A DNA stretch of 64,000 nucleotides from Symbiodinium natans (GCA_905221605.1 CAJNDS010002109.1:1-64000), one strand, 5' to 3'. Positions 1-10,676 are shown, counted from the stretch's first letter. Program-made: numbers and translations. The notes: generated by a model from the sequence alone, not told the origin.

Positions 1-147
1 TTGTTTGGTTGTCCCTTTCCTGGAGTCCCTCCCTAGTTTTTGTAAGGGCTTTCCAGGGATCTTGGTGTCTGGAGGTTGCCTCGTGGTTCTCCGCTGCCTG
101 TGGGGTAGTCACATGAGTTTGGCCTGCCATGTTCGGTGAGTGATGCC

Positions 148-1692
148 ATGGAGTCGTATGCCTGTCAACCGTACGCGATCCGGGTTGGAGCGCAAGTGCT
201 CCAAGTCCACGTTGCCAGGAGAGGGCAACTCACTGCACTTGCCACTTTAGGGACCAGTGATATCGCAATGACCAGGCAGATGCAAGCCGGCGTCATCCTG
301 CCTCACGAACTCGATGCTGCCGGTTGGTGCCGATACTTTCCGCCGGAAATACAACCCTTGTTGTGCCTGGACCATTCTGCCTTTTTGAGAAACAGCAACG
401 CCGTCTGCTTCGCCCGGCAACCCACGGTTCGCTGTTTTCTCCTGCATGCATGGAGGCCAGGCATCGGCATCATGCCGCATAGCAGTGCCCTCATGGGGCG
501 AGCGGTGTCCACGCACAGTGCTTTGCCTGGTGACGCGATAGACCTTCCCCCTTGGGCGAGTGTTGTCACCGAACAAGGAGCGGGTAGGGAGACAGCCCTG
601 TCTCCCGGGCCCTGGCAAACTCCATCACCTAACCCACCTAGGGTCTGCTGGCCGGATAATAGTCCTCGCCCTCCCATACCGCCGATTCCTCCACGTGTTG
701 GAGAATACCCAGTGGGTGAGGTCAGTAGGATCGAGCCGCGAATTCCACATGGGAGGCCACCTCCCGCGCCAGTTGCAGCCGACCTGCCACCTTGGCAGGT
801 CCCTAGCCACCCAGGTCCACAGGTCCTTGCGGCGACCGCAATGCAGGCTATATGCCAGCTTCGCACTCTCAGTGCTGACCATGCGCCGGGGCCTCAGGAG
901 CCTCACAACCTCGCGCAGGCACTAGAAAGTAATCAGAATTTCCCTGAGCCCACCCCTAGCGGCGTACTGCCATTGAAACTGGCCTCGGGAGCCATTTCCG
1001 GCGAACCGCCTGAGCCGCAAGGTCTCCACCCAGAGATTGACTACAATGCATTACTCGGCTGCCTACTTCCACAGCCCCGGGCTGCTGAGTCCGCAGGAGC
1101 CCATGTCCTGCTCTTGGTCACGGATAGTCGCTGCTTCTTGTCTATTCCGCACTTCCCCTACTTTGTCCGGCATTTGGTAGCACGCATGCAGTGGGAAGGC
1201 CCGTTTAAGGAGAGGTGGTTTCCCATCTTGGTTAACACCAAGGAAGCGGGGCTAGCTTCTGTGCACTTTACGTGGGCGGGGCCCGAAATTCTCGCAGTCC
1301 TCAGAGTCCTTGCGCCAGGGGTGGTCTTGATGTTGCTTGACCATGACACCTTGTTCACTGCCAGGTGGGAAGCAGAAGAGCTGCGAAGGTTTGCAGTCCT
1401 CGATCTACTGCCCAATACCCTCTCGACGGAGTCACTGGGCAGCATGGAAGTCGAGACGGACGAGACACAGCCCTGTGGCTCGCTTCCAGCCTCGCCGTGG
1501 AGTTGCTCGCCGGACGGGTCCATACCGTGTGGGGCCCGATCGCCAAACTCAATTGGCATGGTTTGTGCGTCCGAGGACCAGCTCGAAGCAAATGGGGGAT
1601 TGGTCCTCTTCTACCCGAATGCTCCGGACGGCAAACATCCCCGGCCCCCTCGCTTCTGCATTCCTGGCAACGTCGCCGAGCCCTGCAGCTAG
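148..1692 (+). CDS. Hypothetical proline-rich protein, upstream part of a long degenerate gene
   Basis: Open frame of about 515 codons from the first ATG at 148; the frame is open a little further upstream, so the true start may lie in an earlier exon. Residues about 160-230 are strongly Pro-rich (repeated PPIPP-like runs) and would be disordered. Residues about 320-430 look folded, with hydrophobic strands such as LLLVTDSRCF and VVLMLLDHDTL. No family is recognised. The style (Pro/Ala-rich, few Lys) matches the following ORFs at 1710-5400, which sit in alternating frames with tiny gaps or overlaps, so all may be pieces of one gene broken by indels or short introns. Confidence 0.5.
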   Translation: MESYACQPYAIRVGAQVLQVHVARRGQLTALATLGTSDIAMTRQMQAGVILPHELDAAGWCRYFPPEIQPLLCLDHSAFLRNSNAVCFARQPTVRCFLLHAWRPGIGIMPHSSALMGRAVSTHSALPGDAIDLPPWASVVTEQGAGRETALSPGPWQTPSPNPPRVCWPDNSPRPPIPPIPPRVGEYPVGEVSRIEPRIPHGRPPPAPVAADLPPWQVPSHPGPQVLAATAMQAICQLRTLSADHAPGPQEPHNLAQALESNQNFPEPTPSGVLPLKLASGAISGEPPEPQGLHPEIDYNALLGCLLPQPRAAESAGAHVLLLVTDSRCFLSIPHFPYFVRHLVARMQWEGPFKERWFPILVNTKEAGLASVHFTWAGPEILAVLRVLAPGVVLMLLDHDTLFTARWEAEELRRFAVLDLLPNTLSTESLGSMEVETDETQPCGSLPASPWSCSPDGSIPCGARSPNSIGMVCASEDQLEANGGLVLFYPNAPDGKHPRPPRFCIPGNVAEPCS

Positions 1693-1709
1693 CCGAGCCC
1701 TGCAGCTAG

Positions 1710-2447
1710 TCATCATGCCCAGTGAAGTGCCCACTCCATTGCCTGGTATGCATGCAGGTGCCGTTGGACCAGATCCATTATCGGCAATGTCTACGCAACA
1801 CCCCTCTTGCCGGAACCACTGCTCACAAGCACTCTGACTTTGTGTTTGCGTGGGCACTTTTAGGAAGATACATACATGAGGTTGCGTGGAAAACGGCCGA
1901 CCTTACTGCTGGCCGGCCAGAGCCAGACATCCAGTTTGGCGCCTCCCCAGTCAGGCAGGTCAGAGGGGTCAAAACATGGGGACAAGGCCCATATGAACAG
2001 GGATTTCTTCCCTTGCTCATGGGTTACGGCGGCTCGCACTCCCGTTTGGCAATCCTACCTGGTCCTGACTTATTCATGGCGAACCGATACGCCGAGGTTA
2101 TACCCCCTCCTTTTGTGCATGGATATGGTGCCAAAGGCAAAAACATCTTGCCGCAGTGGGGGAGTGTGGTACGGCTGCCTACTCTACCCGAGTCGGTCTG
2201 GGGCAACGGGGACACCGTCCCTCTGTGGGCCTCTGTTGGGAAAAAGGGCAGTGGACCAGTGCGGCTCCAGCTCTTCCCTGGGTCCTCATGTTTTGGAAGA
2301 AAGATGCCCTATCTTCCTGCAGGGCCACCCCGAAATGGCGCAGTCGACCCAATACCCCAACTGGGCCGCTTGCTCTTCTTGCTGCCGCTGCGCATGCTTG
2401 GCTGGCCCAGGCGGATCTGCCGTGGCCTCTCTTCGCCGCAGACATAA
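1710..2447 (+). CDS. Hypothetical ORF with a small Cys/His cluster
   Basis: Frame open from 1710, 18 nt after the previous stop, with no convincing ATG near its start, so it is probably an internal piece of the same broken gene. Near the N-terminus CPLHCLVCMQVPLDQIHYRQC gives C-x2-C-x8-H-x3-C spacing, reminiscent of a small C2HC zinc finger, although the spacing is not that of a named family I can assign. The rest has Trp/Gly/Pro-rich stretches. The end of the frame (after about 2290) is probably a shadow, because the coding appearance moves to another frame there. Confidence 0.4.
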   Translation, partial: SSCPVKCPLHCLVCMQVPLDQIHYRQCLRNTPLAGTTAHKHSDFVFAWALLGRYIHEVAWKTADLTAGRPEPDIQFGASPVRQVRGVKTWGQGPYEQGFLPLLMGYGGSHSRLAILPGPDLFMANRYAEVIPPPFVHGYGAKGKNILPQWGSVVRLPTLPESVWGNGDTVPLWASVGKKGSGPVRLQLFPGSSCFGRKMPYLPAGPPRNGAVDPIPQLGRLLFLLPLRMLGWPRRICRGLSSPQT

Positions 2448-3589
2448 AGGTCACGCCGTTGGGCCTCAGTCAATACTGGGATGATGGACTAGCCATGCGT
2501 GTGCAACAAGCCCTGGCAGCCTTTGCCTTTCCTGCCTACCAGTACCCGCCTCCAAAGCCTCACCTAACCCCCTCAGGGGAATGTCGGTCGCTCTTCATTA
2601 GCGGGATGAATGGGAAGGCCGAGAATACGCCCCCCACTGTGTCGGGTAGCATCATTCACACAGCCAATTCCTATGCACTCACTGGCTTAGAAATGGAAAC
2701 AGTCCGGGACAACCAGGGCAAAAAGGTCCGATATGAGGACACACAACGCCCGTTGTTGCTTTCGACCAGCGGTAATGCCGCACATGCATTGTTGCTCCTG
2801 CCCCAAGCCGCCCAGCTATGGGCACGTGCTCTGTACCCTCAGGTCGAAGGATGCGGTCTGCCAGCGGCGGTTCGTGCTAGAATCAGCTCGGTAGAAGCCT
2901 CCCTGACAATGTGCCCTGCCCTGGCTCACTTGCACATGCCACATACTGCTGCGCTGACCGCTCTGCATGTGGGCCTCGCCGCGGGTAGAGCTGGCGAGTG
3001 CAAACTGTGCGTTACGGGTTTCTCTGCTGGGTCGTATACGGGCGCTGCTGTGGCTATCGCTTGGCATGAGCGCCAAAAGCTTCCTGACTGCAAGGGCGAT
3101 TTTGTCCACATCAAGGCACGTTTGGGCGGCGTTGCCATGCCACGGGCCATGCTGCAATATATCCTGGGTTCGGAATTGCGGCACGCTGTTAGTCTTGTCC
3201 ATCATGAGAGCGACCAGCTTTGTATCTTCCGGCCCAGCCAGGCAGCAAGGACGCAAGCGATTGGCGCGGGAGCGCGTCTCTACTACTTCACTGGACCTGA
3301 GTCACTTGGCAGTGGTGGACACTCTTATGGTCACTTTGAAGAGCTATTCCAGCTCACGCCGGGGGATTATGTGCATAAGGAATTGACTAAAAAGATTTGC
3401 GGCTTGGCCGACCCCCGGATGGATCGCACAGTGCGAGCAGGTTTGATGGGGGTTGCGTGTGGCTCTGTCCAGCTTTCGGATAAGTCTAAAACTTTCATCA
3501 ACTCCGTGCTGGGACGGCAAATCAGACGCCCCGATATGGAGGTCTGGCTGATTTGCCGCCCCCGTATCATGAACTTGGTCCCACGATGA
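2156..3589 (+). CDS. Hypothetical protein with an alpha/beta-hydrolase-like GFSAGS motif
   Basis: 477-codon open frame; the part before about 2290 overlaps the previous ORF and may not be translated. Around 3016-3040 the protein reads VTGFSAGSYTG, a nucleophile-elbow-like G-x-S-x-G. It is followed downstream by a possible acid (HHESDQ) and by a His-containing GHSYGHFEEL, in the order expected of a serine alpha/beta hydrolase. This is motif-level evidence only. The 3' end overlaps the next frame by 37 nt, which fits a single-nucleotide frameshift inside one long gene rather than two separate genes. Confidence 0.45.
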   Translation: MGECGTAAYSTRVGLGQRGHRPSVGLCWEKGQWTSAAPALPWVLMFWKKDALSSCRATPKWRSRPNTPTGPLALLAAAAHAWLAQADLPWPLFAADIKVTPLGLSQYWDDGLAMRVQQALAAFAFPAYQYPPPKPHLTPSGECRSLFISGMNGKAENTPPTVSGSIIHTANSYALTGLEMETVRDNQGKKVRYEDTQRPLLLSTSGNAAHALLLLPQAAQLWARALYPQVEGCGLPAAVRARISSVEASLTMCPALAHLHMPHTAALTALHVGLAAGRAGECKLCVTGFSAGSYTGAAVAIAWHERQKLPDCKGDFVHIKARLGGVAMPRAMLQYILGSELRHAVSLVHHESDQLCIFRPSQAARTQAIGAGARLYYFTGPESLGSGGHSYGHFEELFQLTPGDYVHKELTKKICGLADPRMDRTVRAGLMGVACGSVQLSDKSKTFINSVLGRQIRRPDMEVWLICRPRIMNLVPR

Positions 3590-4515
3590 AACTAGTTTTG
3601 GGTATGTGGCTCCCCCACCTGTCGTTAGAGCGCCTGGTTGACATGCTGGGTTATCAGTTTTTAGCCATGGCCTCGGAAGCAGAAATCGAGGAGGAGCCCT
3701 CGGAACAGTATCACTACCCAGAGCAAGCTGCGGTCAAGCGGGCCGCCGCCCCTGTGGCGATAAAGCCCGGCACGCATACATGGCCAATCTGCCTTCTCCA
3801 TCGAGTTTACCCAAGGGCATCGGTCATGCTCCTTACACCGGAGTTGGCGGATGTCCCTGACTGGGCTAAAAAGTGGTTTGCTGTCGCTGGTAAAGTGCCG
3901 GCCAAGGGCACTGCTTTGCTGGTTACCTTGAGAGAAGACAAGGGGGATGTGGCCTACCCAGGCATGTTTATAGAGCTCCTTGCCCCGAAGAAGCTTTTCA
4001 CCGGCCCTGGAGAAAGTAAGGCCATGCAGCCAGTCAATATAACCATTGCCCTGCTCTTGACTGATGAACAGCACAACCAATTCGCGCAACGACCCTCACT
4101 GCCGAGAGTCAGCCAGCTTGAGGTTCTGCCCGGAGGAGCCTCTACCCCGCTTTGGGATGCTCTGTTACACATGCCTAGGGAAAGGCAGCATGTTGCATTG
4201 GGCGTTCCGCTAGAAGACTCGCCTCTTGATGCCATCCGGCAGCCACAGTGGTTGCCGGGCTTTCTCACAGATTTAGTGCTTGTCCTCCTTATCGGGCTAG
4301 TGGTGAGAGGGAACTGGCACGACACATGGGCACAGCTCATTCACCCGGAGGTCTGCCAAGTCTTCAGAGGCAAGCACGAAACGCAAGCTGCGCAGGCATC
4401 GCTTACTGCGGGTCCGGGGGCTTCCAACCCCTTGCAAAGCTTCCTCAACCTTTGGCTTGCGGAGGAACAATCCTATCGCAAAGAATGGAAGTGGCGTGTT
4501 AGCTACGCTGCCTGA
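3553..4515 (+). CDS. Hypothetical ORF joining the hydrolase-like and helicase-like pieces
   Basis: 320-codon frame overlapping the previous ORF by 37 nt and the helicase ORF by 59 nt. No family recognised. It contains a hydrophobic run (FLTDLVLVLLIGLVV) near residue 240 that could be a buried helix or membrane segment, and a short conserved-looking stretch YHELGPTMKLVLGMW near its start. The overlaps on both sides, with no ribosomal or splice signal separating them, suggest that 2156-5400 was originally one continuous frame. Confidence 0.4.
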   Translation: MPPPYHELGPTMKLVLGMWLPHLSLERLVDMLGYQFLAMASEAEIEEEPSEQYHYPEQAAVKRAAAPVAIKPGTHTWPICLLHRVYPRASVMLLTPELADVPDWAKKWFAVAGKVPAKGTALLVTLREDKGDVAYPGMFIELLAPKKLFTGPGESKAMQPVNITIALLLTDEQHNQFAQRPSLPRVSQLEVLPGGASTPLWDALLHMPRERQHVALGVPLEDSPLDAIRQPQWLPGFLTDLVLVLLIGLVVRGNWHDTWAQLIHPEVCQVFRGKHETQAAQASLTAGPGASNPLQSFLNLWLAEEQSYRKEWKWRVSYAA

Positions 4516-5400
4516 CTCTCCACTGCCCGGCCAAGAGGACGCCCGGACTCCTGCGCTGTGGCATGCGGAGTGTCTACGCCTGTCCCATGACTCGTTGAGC
4601 AACGAGCACGATCCGAGGACTCGAGCCAGCATCTTTGCGCTCGCGGTTGGTCCCGCCTTCCTTACGTGCCTCTGTGATACCTTTTGGGGGGCGGACGGAC
4701 ACCTGGCAGCGCTGCTGGGAGCGTGCTCGTACGGCCTGGCCGCTAATCGTACTTCTGTATTCATAACGGGTGCGCCCGGCAGCGGGAAGACACGATCCTG
4801 CGCGTTTCTAGGAGTACTCCTTGCGTGCCTGACGAGCCGGCTCACCCTGTACACCGCTCATGGCAATGAATCGGTTCGGGCCTATGTCGAAGCGGTTGAT
4901 AGGCTCACGACTGCTAGCAATGAATTTGTTCGCAGCCGCATCGTTCGCATACCGGGTAACAAGGAGAAGGACACACATAAGCTCCCTTTTGATGTGCACG
5001 ATTTGTACCGGGGGCTACTTGTAGCCACGACACATGGTACGATTGTGGCAAGGCTTAGCTTTCCCTACTCGCAGCTCATTAACCGTCTAAAGGATGTTGA
5101 GTTGCTCCTCCGAGATGAAGCCCAGCAATTGGGCACGCCTGGTTCCAACACCATTCTGGCGCACATCAAGCATGCACTTGATGTCATGATTGGCGACCAC
5201 AGACAGCCCGCTGGAGGATCGCGACCCAATTACCACTTCGTCACGGAGTTGTTGGAGCAAAAGATTTGTGGTCTCAATGCGGTCCCTGCCGACCTCCACA
5301 CGCCAGCCACCTTGCCTGCGGCCCTTTTGCGGCAAACGGCCCAAAGTTCCGGCCCGTGGAAAAAGGGACAAGGCGAGATGCCCTCTTGGGGCAAGCCCCA
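4457..5400 (+). pseudogene. Superfamily 1 helicase, N-terminal RecA-like half, interrupted by a transposon
   Basis: Three motifs in order mark an SF1 (UPF1-like) helicase: Walker A GAPGSGKT at 4769-4792, a DEAQQ Walker B at 5114-5128, and GDHRQP motif III at 5192-5209. Such proteins couple ATP hydrolysis to RNA or DNA unwinding. The second RecA domain is missing here: the frame runs into foreign AT-rich DNA at 5401 and stops at 5425. The missing half is found 15.4 kb away at 20790-23001. Dropping 5401-20789, which leaves one copy of the CA duplication, gives one continuous frame without a stop. As it stands the copy is broken unless the insert is spliced or excised. Confidence 0.75.
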
Positions 5401-5425
5401 CTTGGATGGGCTTTTGGTTTACTAG
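5401..5425 (+). repeat. Left terminal inverted repeat
   Basis: Pairs with 20763-20787 in inverted orientation; the outer 17 bp have two mismatches. The first bases also encode the last translated codons of the interrupted helicase frame before its stop. Confidence 0.7.
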
Positions 5426-6214
5426 GAGAATAGATCGTTTGCCGTGCTTATTAAGATGTTATTATGCTGTTATTAAACGGTTATGAACCATTATATCTCA
5501 TTATAACTCATTATAACATGTGTAAGTGTTTGTGTTGTTTGGCAGCATTAATTAAAAAATAACTAAATCTGCTAACAAAGCTTATAGTTTAATGACATTA
5601 ATAAGCATTTAAAGTTAAAGTGGTTCAAAGGTTTAGCAGGTTTAGTTGATCATGATTAGCAAGTTATTAACTATTTAATACCATGAGCTAATTGATTATA
5701 GTTCCTTTGTGCTTTCATTGTTTTTTACTGAAGATGGAGCAACAACCATGTACATAAATCTGAGTGGTGTCAAGATCGATTGGGAAAAACAATGCACGAG
5801 GTCGGTTATTGCCTTCATGTTGGGCAAAGGTGGAATTTCCCGGTTGTTTTTTTTGAAGCCTTAGCAGGCTGGACATGTTGCTTCCATGTTGGGCAATTGG
5901 ACCAGTTCCGCCTTTTTTCGGAAGCCTTAGCAGGCTGGATTCATTGCTTGTGTTGCAGCTTTTGAGTTTGTATATAACATGCATGTGTCCATCTGCCATG
6001 TCTGCATGATGGATTTTAGCGAATTTTGCATCCTTTCTAGCTTGGCTGGAAAGCTTCTGCACGGTGAAAGTTGTTGACAGGGCTGCGAGCATGGGCCACA
6101 TGCACACATGCAGCACATGCAGTCATGAAAGGGATGCCTAAGTAAGGCACTCTGCATGCATGCATGTCTACACAGGGTGTGTTTGTGGGCTTGCAGTTCT
6201 GCTAGCTTGGAGCC
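5426..6214. other. AT-rich left subterminal region of the transposon, no gene
   Basis: 5430-5720 is markedly AT-rich, with repeated TTATAA/TCATTATAAC-like words and a near-palindrome around 5473 (AAACGGTTATGAACC). 5780-6214 contains two copies of a roughly 60-bp unit around the palindrome AGCCTTAGCAGGCTGG (near 5858 and 5927). I see no supported coding sequence; it may hold the promoter and 5' leader of the gene starting at 6215. Confidence 0.5.
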
Positions 6215-8683
6215 ATGAATTCTGCCTCTGTGAAAGCCATGGAATCCTGTAGGGATGATCCAGTCCTGGCTGTGAATGTCAAGGCCTCCAAGATGCTCGC
6301 CATCCTCAGCGATCAGGGGTACATGCAGCACCAGATGCTGCACCCCAACATGCTGGTCGTGCACCCTCAAAACCGTGCTGGTGTCATGGTGAATGCATGG
6401 AACGTGCATCAGAAAGGGATAATGGCCCTCAAGGTGGGTTGGAACTTCAAGAAGCTGGAGGAGTCCTACTGCATGGAGATCTCCCACAACCATGACAAGA
6501 AGAAGAAAGTGCTCGCAGAGATGGAGCGAGTAGTGCTGGCCAGCGAAGGCATGCTGGCACCAGTCAGTGGCAATGAAAAGTACCAAAGCCTTTCGGCTTC
6601 TCACATGTCGCAGTTCTGCAAGGCTGTCAGTGCTGGCTGTGTCACTCAGGAGGAGGCTGTGAAGTCCCAGGTGCTGGCCTTGGATGTGCTCCTGAAGGAC
6701 TTCCCTGATGAAGGCTTCAAAGCAGCAGTCACTGGTGGATGGAGCTGGCACTGCATCGCCAGTGTGGTGGAGGAGAGCCTTCCATGGTTCTGCAACTTCT
6801 TGCAGGGGGCTTTGAACAGTTGCAATCACATTGCAGCAAAGGCCACTGAGATGGAGCTGGCACTCCACATGAGACCTACAAGCGAACCCACAGCATGGAC
6901 ATGGCAGTGCTGGAATGCCAAAGCATCAGCAACATGCCGCACATTAAGCTGGTGGCAGAATTCGTGAAGAATTTCGCCGGTGGTGAGGATGCCCCCTTGA
7001 TCCAGTTGCTGGTGATGCTGGAGAGGGCCTTCAATTCCAGCTTGATGCTGGGAGAAGAATTCATGCTGGCAATTGTTCGCACAAATTTCGGGTCCAGGGA
7101 GACAACCTTCCCTGTCTGTCGTGCGATGTTAGTAAGTGCCAATTTGAGCTCTCCCAAACACCAGGACGGGATAAGCAAACTCCTTGTCAAGAGTGACGTG
7201 CTAAAACTGAGCAGCCAGAAAGACCAGCTTCTAGCATGCGAAAAGATGGGGAAAATGCTGGTGGAGCAAAACCTGCAGAGCCCGGACTTTCAGGACCCCA
7301 CTGCAGTGAAGATTCTTGGCCGCTTTTTCATCCGGACTGCCTTGTATTTGACGAGGAAAGAGGGCAAGGGCAGGGAGGCCCAGACCTACGGTAGCCTGGC
7401 CAAGATCCACGAGCAGTATCTGCTGGAGAAGCAGAAGGCCACGAGCAGCTCAAGCAGCAGTGCTGGTGCAGGGCAAGCGGGAGCAGCAAGTGCGAAGGTC
7501 CTCTCCCTGCAGGACTTTGCAGCCATGTGTTTAGGGTGCAGGGTTTCGTTTAGGGTTTAGGGTTTAGGGTTTAGGCCCATGCCTGGAAGAGCTTCAAATA
7601 AAGAAAAAATATCTATAATGCATGGAAAATGTTTGTTGCATTAGCAAGCAACATATAGAAGCTGTGTGCTGGGTATTGTCGGTTTATGCAGGAGACCAGT
7701 GATGCTGGCTTCATTGCTGAGCAGAAATTCTCCTGGCTGAAGGTTGGCTCCTATTACATGAGGAAGGAGGACAAGCAGATCTTCAAGTTTGCTGGCATTA
7801 CAGCTGAGAAGGCCGAGTTCACAATGCAGGACATCTTTGGCAAAGAGGAAAAGCTGGAGGTGAAGCACGAGGACTTGGTTCGCTTCAAGGCGAGCGACAA
7901 GAATCCTCCAGCCAAGGTGGAGACGTCCTTGGTGGAGAAGCTGCAGCCCGGAAAGAGCCTCACCTGGCCGCTGGAGCTTGAAAGAGCCCAAGTTCAAGCA
8001 GCCTTGCTGGACAACTACAACCAGTGGCCTGGCAGAATTCATTGTGGCCATCCACATGCATGTTCTGGATACAGCAGTGGTCTGACACAATATACTTGGC
8101 ACACCAGATTGTAGCTTGATTTTTGCAACATAAAGCTACACATGGCTTAAATGAAAAACATGTAGAGATTATGCACCCCTGCAAGTATTCGATTTTTTTT
8201 GTATTGGTTCGTATACAAGCAAGGAAAAATGCAGTGGACTTCCAGAAGTTAATCATCTGCAATGACCAGAAGGTGTTTGCTGCTTGCAACATTCCCAAGC
8301 ACAGCATGAAGATTTTCCCATTTGGTGTGGTTTCGCTGGTGAAAGAAGAGGACGGCAAAAAGGCTTCTGCTGCATCCAAGGTGCTGGTGTCTATTAAGAA
8401 GGGCAACCAGTATCAGGTCATGCCCTCAAAGGTGGACCTGGCAAAGCAAAGTGGATCCATCCCGCTTTTCTTTTGGATTGCTGCTGTGGAGAAGCAAGAA
8501 GATGCCACCCTGGTGCTGCAGGAGGGCATCCATGACATGCTGCAGATTCCTTTCTTGAGCCCGAAGGCGATGGTTGCGAAAGGCATGCAGCTAACATATT
8601 TCAAGGCTCCTGCAGCCACCGCTGCGCCCAAAGATGCTGAGCCCAAAGATGCTGGGCCCAAAGCCAAGAAGGCCAGGACCTAG
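6215..8683 (+). CDS. Transposon cargo gene A: multi-exon hypothetical protein (about 650-700 residues)
   Basis: Begins ATG at 6215. Exon 1 runs in one frame to about 6870, then the coding frame shifts by one (HETYKRTHSMDM...), so there is a 1-nt indel or an unusual intron near 6880. It continues to about 7535 (KVLSLQDFAAM). An intron containing a short TTTAGGG run follows, then exons from about 7692 (after TTTATGCAG) to about 8028, and from 8234 (after AAAATGCAG) to the TAG at 8681-8683. The protein is mostly alpha-helical in appearance, with Ser-rich and C-terminal Lys/Ala/Pro-rich tails (PKDAEPKDAGPKAKKA), the latter basic and possibly nuclear. No family is recognised. It is the first of several + strand genes in the element. 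Confidence 0.55.
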
Positions 8684-8699
8684 TGAGATGCCAGCTCAT

Positions 8700-8827
8700 G
8701 CTGGCCTTTCGGTCTTTGAACAATTTGTAGCTGGAAGCTGATTGAGAAGTCACGACCTTGCCAGCTGGCCTTTCGGTTTTTGAACAATTTACACCTGGAA
8801 GCTGATTGAGAAGTCACGACCTTGCCA
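8700..8827 (+). repeat. 64-bp tandem duplication in the 3' region of gene A
   Basis: Two near-identical 64-bp units starting GCTGGCCTTTCGGT, at 8700 and 8764, directly after the stop codon of gene A. They differ at only a few positions. Probably 3'UTR or intergenic. Confidence 0.85.
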
Positions 8828-9128
8828 GCAGCCCCAGACAAGATTGTGCACGGCCACACTTGGCTGCTTTGCTTTCGCTTGCCTGTAGATGATTTTCGTT
8901 TTGAAGGCTTCTATGTCTTCAGCAGCCTTTGAAGCCTGATGCCCTCCAATTAACTTTTGATTTTTGAAGCAGCTTTTCAAGGCTTCCATGAGCAGCTGCC
9001 TTGTTGCAGGCATGGTCTGTAATGATACCATTTTTGTGGGATTGCATGAAGAAACAATGCTTCTTGAAGGTACAATTTCGGTGAGAGAGTAGCACCAAGT
9101 GTATAGCTTGCCCGAAGCTTCTTCAGCC

Positions 9129-9698
9129 ATGGTGGAGATCCAGGAGAAGTTGCTGCTGGCCTACGAGGGTGGCCCCTTAGTCCCGATTCCTGAGGAGTTC
9201 CTCTTCAGCAACACTGCTGGGAAGTTCCTTCGTCTACGAGTCTCACATGCCGGCATTTGCAAGCTGATTGCTGGCAACAAGTACTCGGATTTGTTCAAGC
9301 AAGTGAGGAACCCAAGCTTGAGCTCGGGCCCCAACTACAAGAAGCTGCTGGACGAAATCCAAACAGGGTACCACCGACAAGCCAAGCAACTGCTGGCCTC
9401 AGCTAGTAGTGGCAGTGCTGGTGGCGAAGACTTCTTCGAGGACGGGGGCGAGCAGGCGGACAAGGTGCGACCCAAGAAGGTCCTCATCAAAGATGACATG
9501 CCTCCAATCTTGGAGCTGATGCTGGATGGGACACCAATCAAAGTGGCAACCCCTCCATCCTTCCGAAACATGGTGGCATCAGTGCTGGTGGAGGAGACCA
9601 ACTTGAAGAACTGCTTCGACTTCTTGTCGAAAGACATTCCCAACTGCTGGGGCGATGCTGGTGAGCAGCAGAAGCGAAAGTACAGGAAGAAGTCTTGA
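9129..9698 (+). CDS. Transposon cargo gene B: hypothetical 189-residue protein
   Basis: Single open frame from ATG 9129 (MVEIQEKLLLAYEGG) to TGA 9696-9698. The N-terminal half resembles a compact mixed alpha/beta domain; the middle is Ser/Gly/acidic (SASSGSAGGEDFFEDGGEQ); the C-terminus is basic (QQKRKYRKKS) and could be a nuclear signal. No family recognised. It is preceded by a 3'-type region containing AGCCTTTGAAGCC-like words and followed by AGCCTTTGCAGGCTTCA palindromes and a TG microsatellite, the same kind of spacer seen between all genes of the element. Confidence 0.55.
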   Translation: MVEIQEKLLLAYEGGPLVPIPEEFLFSNTAGKFLRLRVSHAGICKLIAGNKYSDLFKQVRNPSLSSGPNYKKLLDEIQTGYHRQAKQLLASASSGSAGGEDFFEDGGEQADKVRPKKVLIKDDMPPILELMLDGTPIKVATPPSFRNMVASVLVEETNLKNCFDFLSKDIPNCWGDAGEQQKRKYRKKS

Positions 9699-10338
9699 GT
9701 TTTCACAGACATGTCCATGCTGGGCTTCTCAGTTTTGTTCCAGTCTGGCTGGAGGCTGACTGACGACATTAAACCGGAAGACCTGGGCAGCAGTCCCTTG
9801 CAAAAGAGACCATGCAATGCAAGGTGTTTGGTTGTCCTTTATTTCGTTTGCACATCATGCAGCTTCAGATTTGTTGGCCGGCCTTCGTAGGCTCGACAAT
9901 ACAGCCTTTCAAGGCTTCCTTGCATTTTTGAAACACACTTTTAATTTTGGCAGCCTTTGCAGGCTTCATTTTTCTGTGTTTGCAAGCAGTCATGCTGTGT
10001 GTGTGTGTGTGTGTGTGTGTGCAACTCTTGAAGTGGTCCAAGTTTCTGTTGTGTGGCAGTGTTCAGGCTAGCCAGGGGAAAAGTCGGTAGCCTGAGAAAA
10101 ACAACAACAAGCAAGTGGTGTCAGCAAGAACAATGAGTAGAATTGGGACAGGAACAAGAGCAGCAACACAGCACACGAAAAACAACAGCAGAAACGATTC
10201 TAAAAAACAACGAGAGTAAGTACAAGGAGCAGGGAAGAGAGAAAAAAGAGAAGGACAGCGACTGTCTAGGCACCTTTTTTATAATGCTGGTGTAATGGTA
10301 TACTCCTCAGACCAGTAGCAGCCTAGCACTATCGACCA
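9699..10338. other. Intergenic spacer with palindromic motifs and a TG microsatellite, no gene
   Basis: Holds three copies of the AGCCTTNNNAGGCT-type palindrome (about 9878, 9903, 9948), a (TG)n run at about 9995-10021, and an A-rich stretch with AACAACAAC words at 10085-10260. No supported coding sequence. Confidence 0.6.
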
Positions 10339-10676
10339 TAAACCCTAAACCCTAAACCCTAAACCCTAAACCCTAAACCCTAAACCCTAAACCCTAAACC
10401 CTAAACCCTAAACCCTAAACCCTAAACCCTAAACCCTAAACCCTAAACCCTAAACCCTAAACCCTAAACCCTAAACCCTACAACCTAAACCCTAAACCCT
10501 AAACCCTAAACCCTAAACCCTAAACCCTAAACCCTAAACCCTAAACCCTAAACCCTAAACCCTAAACCCTAAACCCTAAACCCTAAACCCTGAACCCTAA
10601 ACCCTAAACCCTAAACCCCAAACCCTAAACCCTAAACCCTAAACCCTAAACCCCAAACCCTAAACCCGAAACCCTT
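10339..10676 (-). repeat. Telomere-like array (CCCTAAA)n
   Basis: About 48 nearly uninterrupted copies of CCCTAAA on the + strand with a few variants (CCCTACA, CCCTGAA, CCCCAAA). It lies inside the transposon and ends about 15 bp before the presumed ATG of gene C. TTTAGGG is the telomeric repeat type of dinoflagellates and plants, so this is an interstitial array. Confidence 0.95.

Noticed and set aside
5915-6868. 313-codon minus-strand ORF opposite gene A exon 1
   Set aside because: His/Leu-rich complement of a helical coding exon; the + strand frame has normal protein composition and a natural start.
10339-10676. True chromosome terminus
   Set aside because: Both sides continue into gene-bearing DNA of the same transposon, so the array is internal.
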